A stretch of DNA of 32,821 bases from Eximiradius sp. (GTDB taxonomy: Bacteria; Bacteroidota; Ignavibacteria; Kapaibacteriales; UBA2268): contig CAKZLY010000029.1 of assembly GCA_937127445.1 (NCBI GenBank), positions 1 to 32,821 of the forward strand. Reading direction: 5' to 3'. Below the pieces are notes generated by a model. It did no database searches. It saw only the letters and a program-made list of their open reading frames with translations, and was not told where the DNA came from. The position numbers were made by a program, and so were the translations under genes. Shown here piece by piece: positions 8,476-16,782 of the stretch (positions are counted from its first letter, which is position 1; each line of letters begins with the position of its first letter).

Positions 8476-9738
8476 ATGTTAGATTTAAAATTTGTTCGCG
8501 ATAATATTGAGCTTGTTCGGCAAAATATTATTAATAAAAATGAGAGTGCAGATGTTACAGAAATTCCACGACTTGATGAAAAAAGACGTTCAACTATTCA
8601 AGAAGTCGAGAGGCTGAAAAATTTACGGAATGTCGTATCCAAAGAAATAGCGGAATTAAAAAAGCAAAAGCAACCTGCCGACGATAAAATAGAGGAAATG
8701 AGAGTAGTATCTGATAAGATAAAAGAACTTGATGATGAGCTTCGTAACATAGAAGAAGCGATACAGCAAGTTCTTATAAGAATACCAAATATGGTGCACG
8801 AGAGCGTCCCAATTGGTAGGAGTGCAGAGGAGAATAAAGTTGTTCGTTCGTGGGGAGAACTTAAACCGCAAAAAATCAAGAAAGACCATTTGCAGATAGC
8901 AAAGGAACTGGGCATTATAGATTTTGAGCGTGGTGCGAAGGTAACGGGTGGTGGATTTGCTTTTTACGTTGGGAAAGGTGCAAAATTAGAACGAGCACTG
9001 ATTAATTTTATGATTAATTATCACATTGAGCATCACGGTTATACGGAACTTATGCCACCATTTGTTGTAAATCGCAATTCAATGTTTGGTACGGGGCAGC
9101 TTCCAAAAATGGCAGAGGATATGTATCACGACGCAACTGACGATATTTTTTTAATACCGACAGCAGAAGTACCAATAACAAATTATCATAATAATGAAAT
9201 TTTGCGTGGAGAAGATTTACCAATAAAATACGCTGGATATTCACCTTGTTTTCGTCGAGAGGCAGGGAGCTACGGTAAGGAAACACGTGGATTTTTGCGA
9301 GTGCACCAATTCAATAAAGTAGAGATGGTAAATTTCACGAAGCCGGAAGACTCGTACGAGAGATTAGAAGGATTGGTTGGTGAAGCAGAAGCAATATTGA
9401 AAGCATTAGGTCTCCCCTATCGAGTTATTTTGTTGTGTTCGGGCGATACAAGTTTTTCAAGTGCCAAAACGTATGATTTGGAAGCGTGGGCATCGGGCGA
9501 AGAAAAATGGCTGGAAGTATCGAGTTGTTCTAATTTCGAAGACTTTCAAGCTCGGAGAGCACAAATTCGTTTCAAGAGAACGCCTGACGCAAAACCTGAA
9601 TTTGTGCATACATTGAATGGAAGCGGTCTGGCAACATCGCGAATAATGGTAGCAATACTGGAAAATTATTTGCAAGAGGACGGACATGTAATTGTTCCAG
9701 AGGTATTACGACCGTTCTGTGGTTTTGATGCTATTTAA
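8476..9738 (+). CDS. serS: Seryl-tRNA synthetase
   Basis: The 420-residue protein is a complete class II aminoacyl-tRNA synthetase that charges tRNA-Ser and tRNA-Sec with serine. It opens with the typical [10 protein letters not shown] and a long antiparallel coiled-coil arm (about 27-105) that holds the long variable arm of tRNA-Ser. The catalytic core follows: TAEVPITN, motif 2 around FRREAG (about residue 258) with [19 protein letters not shown], and motif 3 with NGSGLATSR (about 382). The ATG has no clear Shine-Dalgarno, only an A-rich leader. It is followed 13 bases later by tgt, so the two are probably co-transcribed. Confidence 0.98.
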   Translation: MLDLKFVRDNIELVRQNIINKNESADVTEIPRLDEKRRSTIQEVERLKNLRNVVSKEIAELKKQKQPADDKIEEMRVVSDKIKELDDELRNIEEAIQQVLIRIPNMVHESVPIGRSAEENKVVRSWGELKPQKIKKDHLQIAKELGIIDFERGAKVTGGGFAFYVGKGAKLERALINFMINYHIEHHGYTELMPPFVVNRNSMFGTGQLPKMAEDMYHDATDDIFLIPTAEVPITNYHNNEILRGEDLPIKYAGYSPCFRREAGSYGKETRGFLRVHQFNKVEMVNFTKPEDSYERLEGLVGEAEAILKALGLPYRVILLCSGDTSFSSAKTYDLEAWASGEEKWLEVSSCSNFEDFQARRAQIRFKRTPDAKPEFVHTLNGSGLATSRIMVAILENYLQEDGHVIVPEVLRPFCGFDAI

Positions 9739-9751
9739 TTAATAAAGAGAT

Positions 9752-10876
9752 ATGAATTTTTTCGAATTGATAAGAACCGACGTTGAGACCAAAGCTCGCG
9801 TCGGTATTTTGCATACAGACCACGGCGATATCCCAACGCCAATATTTATGCCCGTTGGAACACAGGGCACTGTTAAAGCTTTGGAGCAGAGGAATTTAAT
9901 AGAACTGAATGCCCAAATAATTCTTGGTAACACATACCACCTTTATTTGCGTCCTGGGATGGAGGTAATGAAACATTTTGGTGGGCTGCACCAATTTATT
10001 CGCTGGAATAGAGCAATACTCACCGATAGTGGAGGCTATCAAGTATTTTCTTTACAGGATTTAAGGAGAATTTCGGACGAAGGAGTAGAATTTCGCTCGC
10101 ATATAGATGGTTCGCGGCATTTTTTTTCTGCAAAGAAGGTGGTTGAAATTCAAAAGACATTAGGTTCTGACATAATGATGGTGCTCGATGAATGCGTCCC
10201 TTACGGAGCAGACGAGCAGTATACAAGACGTTCGATGGAATTATCATATCGCTGGGCGGTGGGAAGCCGCGAACACTTTAAAAGTATACCGCAAATATGG
10301 GAACATAGGCAATTCCAGTTTGCAATTTGCCAGGGAGGAATGTTCCCAAATTTGAGAAAAGAATATGCTGAGAGAGTAATTCAGTATGATTTCGATGGTT
10401 TTTCAATTGGCGGATTGTCTGTTGGCGAACCGACTGAATTGATGTACGAGCTAACAGATTTAACAACGGATATACTACCAGCAACAAAACCGCGTTATCT
10501 GATGGGAGTTGGTACACCTGAGAACATACTTGAAGCAATTGAACGTGGGGTAGATATGTTTGATTGTGTTCTCCCAACACGAAACGCAAGGAATGGACAA
10601 CTTTTCACAACACAAGGTAAAATTAATATTAGAAACCAGCAATATAAATATTCTAACGAACCAATAGACTCGGCTTTCGCCGACGATGAAAATTACACCC
10701 TTGGTTATTTGCGGCATTTATTCATTGCAAAAGAAATTTTGGGATTAATTTTAGCAACGCGACAGAATATTCGATTCTATTTATGGTTAGTGCGGACTGC
10801 TCGCGAAAAAATACTTACTGGAGAATTTCGTCAATGGAAAAAGGAATTTTTAAGTAGTTATTTAGAAAAAAAATAA
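9752..10876 (+). CDS. tgt: tRNA-guanine transglycosylase lacking the zinc-binding residues
   Basis: The 374-residue enzyme exchanges guanine-34 in GUN anticodons for the queuine precursor preQ1. Visible landmarks are TPIFMPVGTQGTVKAL, ILGNTYHLYLRPG, TDSGGYQVFSL (Asp92, base-recognition aspartate), GGLSVGEPTELMYE and MFDCVLPTRNARNG, where Asp271 aligns with the nucleophile. The zinc site normally formed by C-x-C-x2-C and a downstream His is absent: no Cys occurs after Cys272, and the family's HN near YLWLV is replaced by RQN. From memory, Bacteroidetes enzymes also lack the cysteines, so this looks lineage-typical rather than decay, but loss of the His as well is notable. The gene follows serS by 13 bases. 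Confidence 0.95.
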   Translation: MNFFELIRTDVETKARVGILHTDHGDIPTPIFMPVGTQGTVKALEQRNLIELNAQIILGNTYHLYLRPGMEVMKHFGGLHQFIRWNRAILTDSGGYQVFSLQDLRRISDEGVEFRSHIDGSRHFFSAKKVVEIQKTLGSDIMMVLDECVPYGADEQYTRRSMELSYRWAVGSREHFKSIPQIWEHRQFQFAICQGGMFPNLRKEYAERVIQYDFDGFSIGGLSVGEPTELMYELTDLTTDILPATKPRYLMGVGTPENILEAIERGVDMFDCVLPTRNARNGQLFTTQGKINIRNQQYKYSNEPIDSAFADDENYTLGYLRHLFIAKEILGLILATRQNIRFYLWLVRTAREKILTGEFRQWKKEFLSSYLEKK

Positions 10877-10929
10877 TTATATTACATTTTTAAAAAGTAA
10901 TTATTCACTATTCAAATTAAGGCTGAAGT

Positions 10930-11247
10930 ATGTTAGAATTGGCAAATTTGCTAATGTTTGCACCTCCGCCGGGTGGTCAACAAGGTGGAGCAGGAAGCTT
11001 CCTTCCAACAATTATATTTTTTGTATTTATGATTTTAATAATGTATTTCTTTATGATACGTCCACAGACAAAGCGTCAGAAAGAGCATCAAAATATGCTC
11101 GCAAATCTGAAAAAGGGCGATAAAGTTGTTACATCTGCAGGAATACATGGCACAATAACCGAAATAGATGATAAAACAATAGTATTGCAAATTGCTGAAA
11201 ATACTAAAATTAAAATAGAAAAACACGCAATTACAGCCAAACTGTAA
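10930..11247 (+). CDS. yajC: Preprotein translocase accessory subunit YajC
   Basis: The 105-residue protein has the usual layout: a short periplasmic start with a Gly/Pro-rich stretch (APPPGGQQGGAG), one membrane helix (about 24-42), the signature MIRPQTKRQKEHQNMLANLKKGDKVVTSAGIHGTI, and a small cytoplasmic beta domain. YajC associates with SecDF and the SecYEG channel in the inner membrane. secD and secF are not adjacent. AAGG lies upstream of the ATG. The gene lies 53 bases after tgt; tgt and yajC are also neighbours in many other bacteria. A strong hairpin follows it. Confidence 0.95.
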   Translation: MLELANLLMFAPPPGGQQGGAGSFLPTIIFFVFMILIMYFFMIRPQTKRQKEHQNMLANLKKGDKVVTSAGIHGTITEIDDKTIVLQIAENTKIKIEKHAITAKL

Positions 11248-11266
11248 TTATTAATAATTAATATTT

Positions 11267-11304
11267 AAATCTTTCATCATAGAGGATGAAAGATTTATTT
11301 TTTT
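11267..11304 (+). terminator. Terminator-like hairpin between yajC and ribBA (possible attenuator)
   Basis: AAATCTTTCATC (11267-11278) and GATGAAAGATTT (11285-11296) form a perfect 12-base stem with a six-base loop, followed by A and a run of seven T. The ribBA ATG is only about 16 bases past the T run, so transcripts of ribBA must either read through or start within or before the hairpin. It is AU-rich and may be a leaky terminator. Confidence 0.75.
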
Positions 11305-11319
11305 ATCTATATAAAAAAT

Positions 11320-12531
11320 ATGGAATACAAAATTAATACAATCGAAGAAGCATTAGAGGACCTCGCAAACGGCAGAATGGTAATCGTTGCCGACGACGAG
11401 GACCGAGAAAACGAGGGCGACCTTGTTGCAGCAGCAGAGCTATGCACTCCCGAAACTGTTACTTTTATGTCCAATTATGGACGTGGGCTAATTTGCGTTT
11501 CTATTACAGAAGAGCGAGCAGCCGAATTAGAGCTGGATGTAATGGTTAGAGATAACTCAGCAATACATTCGACAAAATTCACTGTATCGGTGGATTATGC
11601 TCACGGCACAACAACGGGAATATCATCTTTCGATAGGGCGGCAACAATTAGAGCGTTGGCAGACACACGGACAAAGCCGCAGGATTTGTTGCGCCCCGGG
11701 CATATTTTCCCATTAATTGCAGTAAAGGAAGGAGTGTTGCGACGTGCAGGACACACAGAGGCATCTGTTGATTTGATGAGGTTGGCAGGATTAAAACCGT
11801 GCGGAGTTATCTGCGAGATTATTAACGATGATGGGACAATGGCAAGAATGCCTCAACTGATGGAATTTGCTAAGAAGCATAATTTAAAAATAATTACTGT
11901 GAAAGATTTGATTGCTTATCGGTTAAAAAGCGAAAGTTTAGTTCATTGCGTTGCGAAGGCATATCTGCCAACTGAATACGGTGAATTTGAGATGTATGCC
12001 TTCGAAAATGTTTATGACAGAAAAGAGCACGTTGCATTGGTAAAAGGTAGCTGGGAACCTGATGAACCCGTATTGGTGCGAGTGCATTCTGAGTGCTTAA
12101 CGGGCGATGTTTTTGGTTCTCTACGTTGTGATTGTGGTCCGCAATTGCATTACTCAATGAAACTTATAGAAAGTGTGGGAAAAGGAGTTGTGCTTTATAT
12201 GAGGCAAGAAGGAAGAAATATAGGATTGGTGAATAAAATACGTGCTTATGCATTACAGGAAATGGGATTTGATACCGAAGAAGCCAATTTGCAACTTGGA
12301 TTTCCACCAGATGCAAGAGATTATGGCATAGGCGCTCAAATATTACGCAATTTAGGTGTTACAAAAATGAAGCTTATTACAAACAATCCTAAAAAGCGCG
12401 TTGGATTAGAGAGCTACGGGATTGAGGTTGCTGAATTAGTTCCAATTGAAATCGAACCGAATGATCTTAACTACAGTTATCTAAAAACTAAAAAAGAAAA
12501 AATGGGACATATTCTACATAAGATTAGATAA
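11320..12531 (+). CDS. ribBA: Bifunctional 3,4-dihydroxy-2-butanone-4-phosphate synthase / GTP cyclohydrolase II
   Basis: The 403-residue protein catalyses both entry reactions of riboflavin synthesis. The N-terminal half (about 1-200) is RibB: the acidic loop [18 protein letters not shown], and [18 protein letters not shown] with catalytic acidic and His residues. The C-terminal half (about 205-403) is Rib[19 protein letters not shown] with the three zinc cysteines (about 258, 269, 271), RQEGRNIGL, and [12 protein letters not shown]. Both halves look intact. There is no Shine-Dalgarno (leader ATATAAAAAAT). The other rib genes are not in the window. No FMN riboswitch is present: the upstream space is 72 bases and is filled by an AU-rich hairpin. 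greA follows 34 bases later. Confidence 0.97.
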   Translation: MEYKINTIEEALEDLANGRMVIVADDEDRENEGDLVAAAELCTPETVTFMSNYGRGLICVSITEERAAELELDVMVRDNSAIHSTKFTVSVDYAHGTTTGISSFDRAATIRALADTRTKPQDLLRPGHIFPLIAVKEGVLRRAGHTEASVDLMRLAGLKPCGVICEIINDDGTMARMPQLMEFAKKHNLKIITVKDLIAYRLKSESLVHCVAKAYLPTEYGEFEMYAFENVYDRKEHVALVKGSWEPDEPVLVRVHSECLTGDVFGSLRCDCGPQLHYSMKLIESVGKGVVLYMRQEGRNIGLVNKIRAYALQEMGFDTEEANLQLGFPPDARDYGIGAQILRNLGVTKMKLITNNPKKRVGLESYGIEVAELVPIEIEPNDLNYSYLKTKKEKMGHILHKIR

Positions 12532-12565
12532 AAAGAGAATAAGTTAATTTATTAAAGGTGATAAA

Positions 12566-13039
12566 ATGTCAGACATTATTTATTTGACAAAGGAAAGGAT
12601 GCAAGAAATCGAAGAAGAACTTCGCTACTTGCAAATCCATAAACGAAAGGAAATAGCCGAGAAGATTGCCGAAGCACGTTCTCACGGCGATTTATCGGAG
12701 AACTCTGACTATGATGCAGCCAAAGATGAGCAAGCGCTGTTAGAGTTACGCATAGCAAAATTAAGCCAGATACTTGCTAAAGCTCAGGTGATTAAAGCAG
12801 AGGAATTCCCAGACGATAAAGTTTATATTCTCTCTAATGTTACGATGAAAAATCTTTCAAACGGTGCAACTGTTACTTACAAGCTTGTGAGTGCAGAAGA
12901 AGCTGACTTTGAGCAAAACAAGATTGCGGTTAACTCACCGCTGGGCAAAGCTATGATGGGCAAAAAAGTTGGTGATATAGTAGAAGTAAAAGTGCCGGCT
13001 GGGGTTAATCGTTTCGAAATATTATCAATATCAAAATAA
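12566..13039 (+). CDS. greA: Transcription elongation factor GreA
   Basis: The 157-residue protein is full length. Residues 1-75 form the coiled-coil finger that enters the RNA polymerase secondary channel; GDLSENSDYDAAKDEQ (about 41-56) at its tip carries the acidic residues that stimulate cleavage of backtracked RNA. The C-terminal globular domain has NGATVTYKLV and the conserved SPLGKAMMGKKVGDIVEVKVPAG. GreA and GreB are alike in size; the tip sequence favours GreA. AGGTG precedes the ATG. It closes the rightward gene block and ends at a strong terminator. Confidence 0.96.
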   Translation: MSDIIYLTKERMQEIEEELRYLQIHKRKEIAEKIAEARSHGDLSENSDYDAAKDEQALLELRIAKLSQILAKAQVIKAEEFPDDKVYILSNVTMKNLSNGATVTYKLVSAEEADFEQNKIAVNSPLGKAMMGKKVGDIVEVKVPAGVNRFEILSISK

Positions 13040-13057
13040 TTGATTTACGATTTTAAA

Positions 13058-13089
13058 AAAGGGGCTGCCTTTTTCGAGACAGCCTCTTT
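13058..13089. terminator. Bidirectional intrinsic terminator between convergent greA and the M16 genes
   Basis: AAAGGGGCTG (13058-13067) pairs with CAGCCTCTTT (13080-13089), ten base pairs with one G-U. T runs follow on the plus strand and, read in reverse, on the minus strand as well, so it can serve both converging units. Confidence 0.88.
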
Positions 13090-13103
13090 TTCTTTTTACA
13101 GCG

Positions 13104-13131
13104 AATTAATTAATTAATTAATTAATTAATT
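13104..13131. repeat. Tetranucleotide microsatellite (AATT)7 over a stop codon
   Basis: Twenty-eight bases consist of seven perfect copies of AATT. The tract is its own reverse complement and supplies the TAA stop of the leftward M16 gene. Copy-number change would not alter the protein because the first copy already contains the stop. Confidence 0.95.
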
Positions 13132-15195
13132 GCTTGGTTTAAATAGTTTATCATCGAAAGGAACATTAAGTTCATAATTATAATCATTTATCATAGTAAT
13201 TATAGACGATATATTTTCGACACGAGCAGGAAATTTTACACCATTTATAGATGACCAATTTGAAAATTTTACAGTTAAAGGTGTAGGACCTTGGGGACCT
13301 TGCTCAACAGTTTCATATTTATTAACTAAATATGTATTTTCATCGAAATAAAATGTAGATTGAATATTATTTGGCGAAGTAACAACAGCAATAATTTCAC
13401 CGTTTTTCCTGCCTTTGATTTCAACTTTGTATCCCATATCAAGAAGTTTGCAGGTAGCAAAAGGAGTTGCTTCAAAAATCAATTGTTCGAGCATCACTCC
13501 TTCGAGTTTGGAAGTTTCGCCAAAAGCATTTACGTAACCTTCATTTCCATCAATCCAAATTTCCTGCTGCATCATCTGCATATCAAGTTTCATATACATT
13601 TTGTTAGGTGATTTTATATATTGAGTGATTTCACCGTCGATGATCTGCCCGCCTAAATTAATTTTAGACTTAGCAATTTTTTTGATTGATTGAACATTCT
13701 CAATTGCATCACCACCAAGTGCGCGGCGATGGCGTCCCATAAGTTCTTTAGAAGATAAGGATACTTCATCGAGCTTTGCATTTGGTCCAGAAAGTGGCTC
13801 TAAATCAACATTATAGTCGAAAACAGTGCCGAATTTTTCGAGCAAAGGACGAATCGAAGGATCGCCAACTACAATAATTCTTGATTTTTGAGGGTTTAAA
13901 TACTGATGAGCAACATATTTAATATTGTTAGGAGTAATATCTTCAATAATTTTTGTGTAATTTCTATATTGATCAAGAGAAATACCCATAAAATCAGCTT
14001 CTTGAATGAGAGAAGCAATAAAATCGGAATTTTCAAAAGAAAGCTTATATTGTCCGATAACAAAGCGTTTCATTCTGTTGAGTTCATCATTGGTTGGGCT
14101 ATCTTCTGCAAGTGAGCTAATCTGCTCGAAAATCACATTGAGTGAAGAATCTGTTTTTTCGCTGTTGACATCAGCACCACAAGCAAAGCGGTTGACATAT
14201 TTGGAAGTAGTCAGGTAACCCCAGGGAGTATAAGTAAAGGAATATTTTTCGCGTAAAGTGCGGAAAAGCCGACCACCGAAGCCAGAACCGATAATTTTTG
14301 AAGCCATATCGAGAGTAATATAATCATTGTGTTTATACGGCACTGCAAGATTGGTAACAATCAGAGTAGTTTGTTCGGAGGCGGGACGCTGAATAAAATA
14401 AACACCCAAAGGTTGAGGTTTTGGCTCAGGGATGTTTATTTTAGGAGCATTGCCTTGCTTCCAATCGGAAAAAGCTTTTTCGAGTTCAGGTATAATTTCT
14501 TTGGCGGAGACATCACCAATAACAGCCAGAGTCGCATTATTAGGGATGAAATAAGTGTTGTAGTAATTCTGAACTTCAATGACGCTAATTTTTTGAAGAG
14601 AGTTTTCATTTGCTTTGAGAGCATAAGGGTGAGCATCGCCGTAGATAACTTTGCGGGCAAGAGTTTGCCCTATTTGCTCTGGCTGAGATTTTTCGTATTG
14701 CAAGCCTGCAATCATTTGTTCGGTAAGCTTTTCTAATTCATCTTTTGGGAAGGTAGGTTTAACCACAACATTTTTGAAGACATCAAGAATAGTTTTGTTG
14801 TGTTTTTTCAAGCCCGAAGCAGAAACAATAATAGCATCGCCATTAGCACGAGCAGAAATAGAAGCGCCTATTCCATCAATTGTTTTAGCAATATCAAGGG
14901 CTTTCATTTTGCCGGCACCTTTTGTGAGCAAACCAGCAGTTAATTCAGCAGTACCGGGAAGATTGCCATCCATAGAGGTACCACCAGGAATGAGCAAACG
15001 GAAAGCAACAGTTGGTTGCTCTTTATCCTCGATAACAAACACACGAAGACCGTTTTTAAGTTTATGAGTTGTATGATTCGGAAACTGAAACTCTTTTTCT
15101 GGAAGAGGTTCCGGACGAACACTTCTATCTATTTGAGCATTTAGATTGGTCATAACAACACTAAATAATATTAAAAATCCAAATATTTTTTTCAT
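13126..15195 (-). CDS. M16-family protein without the zinc motif (non-catalytic partner), with extra C-terminal domain
   Basis: The 689-residue product has a signal peptide (MKKIFGFLILFSVVMTNLNA before Q). Two M16 halves follow (about 35-480), with the substrate-side GGRLFRTLREKYSFTY segment in the second half. The zinc motif HxxEH is replaced: aligned to the upstream neighbour's HLFEH, the positions read Glu84, Ala87 and Gly88 (GTAELTAG), so no hydrolysis is expected. After about residue 505 there is a further 185-residue domain (QYIKSPNKMYMKLDM, FYFDENTYLVNKYE, INGVKFPARV) reminiscent of LolA/DUF4292-like lipoprotein-binding folds; this is an impression, not a firm call. M16B enzymes often work as active/inactive heterodimers. 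AGGAG lies before the ATG, and the gene starts 14 bases after the active subunit gene. Confidence 0.88.
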   Translation of the reverse strand: MKKIFGFLILFSVVMTNLNAQIDRSVRPEPLPEKEFQFPNHTTHKLKNGLRVFVIEDKEQPTVAFRLLIPGGTSMDGNLPGTAELTAGLLTKGAGKMKALDIAKTIDGIGASISARANGDAIIVSASGLKKHNKTILDVFKNVVVKPTFPKDELEKLTEQMIAGLQYEKSQPEQIGQTLARKVIYGDAHPYALKANENSLQKISVIEVQNYYNTYFIPNNATLAVIGDVSAKEIIPELEKAFSDWKQGNAPKINIPEPKPQPLGVYFIQRPASEQTTLIVTNLAVPYKHNDYITLDMASKIIGSGFGGRLFRTLREKYSFTYTPWGYLTTSKYVNRFACGADVNSEKTDSSLNVIFEQISSLAEDSPTNDELNRMKRFVIGQYKLSFENSDFIASLIQEADFMGISLDQYRNYTKIIEDITPNNIKYVAHQYLNPQKSRIIVVGDPSIRPLLEKFGTVFDYNVDLEPLSGPNAKLDEVSLSSKELMGRHRRALGGDAIENVQSIKKIAKSKINLGGQIIDGEITQYIKSPNKMYMKLDMQMMQQEIWIDGNEGYVNAFGETSKLEGVMLEQLIFEATPFATCKLLDMGYKVEIKGRKNGEIIAVVTSPNNIQSTFYFDENTYLVNKYETVEQGPQGPTPLTVKFSNWSSINGVKFPARVENISSIITMINDYNYELNVPFDDKLFKPSN

Positions 15196-15209
15196 TTCTC
15201 ATCTCCTAA

Positions 15210-16550
15210 TTAACTCGATTTTTTGGGTATATATTGAAGAACAACACGATTTTGAGTTCCCAAATAAAGTTTAGCAACACGCTGAACATCTTCTTTCTTG
15301 ACAGAAAGGAACTTTTTCAACTCATCATTGATAAGAGATGGATCGTTGTAGTAGCTATTGTAGCGAGCAAGTGTTTGTGCTTTTTCCATAACATCTTTTT
15401 TGCTAAAGATAAATTCAGATTCTTTAATATTTTTCGCTTTTGTAAGTTCTTCATCGGTAATACCTTTTTCGATGATTTTGTTTATTTCTTTAAAGATAAG
15501 TTTTTCAATATCATCGATTTTTTTATTAGGTGCGGCAATTGCATAAAAAGCAGCCATTCCGGATTTTTCGAGAGCAAATGGGAAAGCACCAGCTTGTGCG
15601 GCAAGCCTTTCTTTATCGACAATAGTTTGATACAGGCGGGAACTTTCGCCAGCCGAAAGGATATCGAGCAAGATTGTCATCGGATAATAGTCTGCATCTC
15701 CGATAGCAGGAGCACGAAAACCGATAAAAATAGCTGGGAGTTGAGCTTTCTCATCGTCAATTTTTTTGCGAACTTCACCTTTCATTGTTTCAATGCGAAA
15801 ATCATTACGTTGAGGTTGTGGAGCTTTCGGCAGAGCACCAAAATATTCTTTGACAAATTTGCGAGCTTCATCAATATCAATATCACCGGCGATGACTAAT
15901 GTTGCATTATTGGGCCGATAGAAGTTATTATAAAAATTGCGAAAATCTTCAATTGAAGCACGACGAAGATGTTCTTCTGAACCCAAAGTTGTCCATTGAT
16001 AGGAGCTGCCGGGGAAAAGTGCGTCACAAATTTCATCAAGAAGAGTGCCATAAGGTTGGTTGTTTCGACGCATTTTAAGTTCTTCGATAACAACACCGCG
16101 TTGAGTTTCGACGCCAACAGGTTCAAGCAGCAGCCCGCGCATACGCTCGGATTCAATCCATAGAGCAAGTTTTATTTCGTTTGAGGGGAGCCGCAGATAA
16201 TAAACAGTTTCGTCGAATGAAGTATGTGCGTTGAGGTCCCCACCGGCTTCCTGAACGTATTTATCAATAGAAGCGCGAGGAATATTGGTTGTAGCTTCGA
16301 ACATCAGGTGTTCGAAAAGGTGAGCGTAGCCTGTTTTATTAGGGTCTTCGTCACGAGAGCCGACGCGGTAATGAACGATAGTTGCCACAACCGGAGCAGA
16401 ACGGTCAATATGATAAATCACCTGCAAACCATTTTCGAGAGTGTCTTTAGTGAACTGGATTGGTTTCATATCACACATTGAGTTCTGCCCTCCAACAACT
16501 AAGAAAAGTGTAAAAAGCGGAAGAATTTTCCTTAATAATCCGTTTTTCAT
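15210..16550 (-). CDS. M16-family zinc metallopeptidase, catalytic subunit, exported
   Basis: The 446-residue product carries the inverted zinc motif His77-x2-Glu80-His81 (HLFEH) and the downstream glutamate region GVVIEELKMRRNNQPYG. The partner-like second half has SSRLYQTIVDKERLA. A signal peptide (MKNGLLRKILPLFTLFLVV) suggests a periplasmic location. M16 enzymes enclose and degrade small unfolded peptides. The frame opens earlier at 16586, but the ATG at 16550 has GGAAG four bases before it and starts the signal peptide with Lys and Arg, so it was preferred. It forms an operon with the non-catalytic M16 gene downstream. Processing of signal peptides or imported peptides is a plausible role but not shown. 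Confidence 0.93.
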   Translation of the reverse strand: MKNGLLRKILPLFTLFLVVGGQNSMCDMKPIQFTKDTLENGLQVIYHIDRSAPVVATIVHYRVGSRDEDPNKTGYAHLFEHLMFEATTNIPRASIDKYVQEAGGDLNAHTSFDETVYYLRLPSNEIKLALWIESERMRGLLLEPVGVETQRGVVIEELKMRRNNQPYGTLLDEICDALFPGSSYQWTTLGSEEHLRRASIEDFRNFYNNFYRPNNATLVIAGDIDIDEARKFVKEYFGALPKAPQPQRNDFRIETMKGEVRKKIDDEKAQLPAIFIGFRAPAIGDADYYPMTILLDILSAGESSRLYQTIVDKERLAAQAGAFPFALEKSGMAAFYAIAAPNKKIDDIEKLIFKEINKIIEKGITDEELTKAKNIKESEFIFSKKDVMEKAQTLARYNSYYNDPSLINDELKKFLSVKKEDVQRVAKLYLGTQNRVVLQYIPKKSS

Positions 16551-16625
16551 AAAACTTCCGAAAAAAATTAACATAAAGACATACAAGATACGTAAATTCA
16601 GCTAAAAAAGTTGCTATAATATAAA

Positions 16626-16656
16626 AAAAGAAATCGTGATTTTGACGATTTCTTTT
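16626..16656 (-). terminator. Intrinsic terminator behind tRNA-His
   Basis: AAAAGAAATCG and CGATTTCTTTT (11 base pairs) close a nine-base loop. On the minus strand the T run extends by several bases. It lies six bases beyond the tRNA 3' end and separates the tRNA from the M16 operon. Confidence 0.85.
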
Positions 16657-16662
16657 AATTAT

Positions 16663-16739
16663 TGGGGCGATCTACGGGATTTGAACCCGTGACACCCAGA
16701 GCCACAATCTGGTGCTCTACCGACTGAGCTAAGACCGCC
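16663..16739 (-). tRNA. tRNA-His (anticodon GTG)
   Basis: The cloverleaf is complete: acceptor GCGGTCT with AGATCGC, D stem GCTC/GAGC, anticodon stem CCAGA/TCTGG with loop TTGTGGC, and T stem ACGGG/CCCGT around TTCAAAT. An extra G at position -1 faces C73, the identity hallmark of tRNA-His. The 3' CCA is encoded in the gene, unlike in the tRNA-Met of this window. Confidence 0.97.
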
Positions 16740-16751
16740 ATCTTAGAATTA

Positions 16752-16782
16752 CAAAATTAATGTGATTTTTTGAATTGTGCAA
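16752..16782 (-). promoter_or_regulatory. Bacteroidetes-type promoter of tRNA-His
   Basis: On the minus strand TTG (16782-16780), a 20-base spacer, then TAATTTTG (16759-16752), 12 bases before the tRNA. The -33 box touches the stop codon of msrBA. Sequence and spacing equal those of the tRNA-Met promoter. Confidence 0.72.

Noticed and set aside
11248-11319. FMN riboswitch before ribBA
   Set aside because: The space is only 72 bases and lacks the conserved G-rich RFN elements; it holds a simple AU-rich hairpin.
15234-15899. 221-codon plus-strand open frame rich in Phe
   Set aside because: Antisense shadow of the M16 catalytic gene; its composition reflects reverse-complemented Lys/Glu codons.
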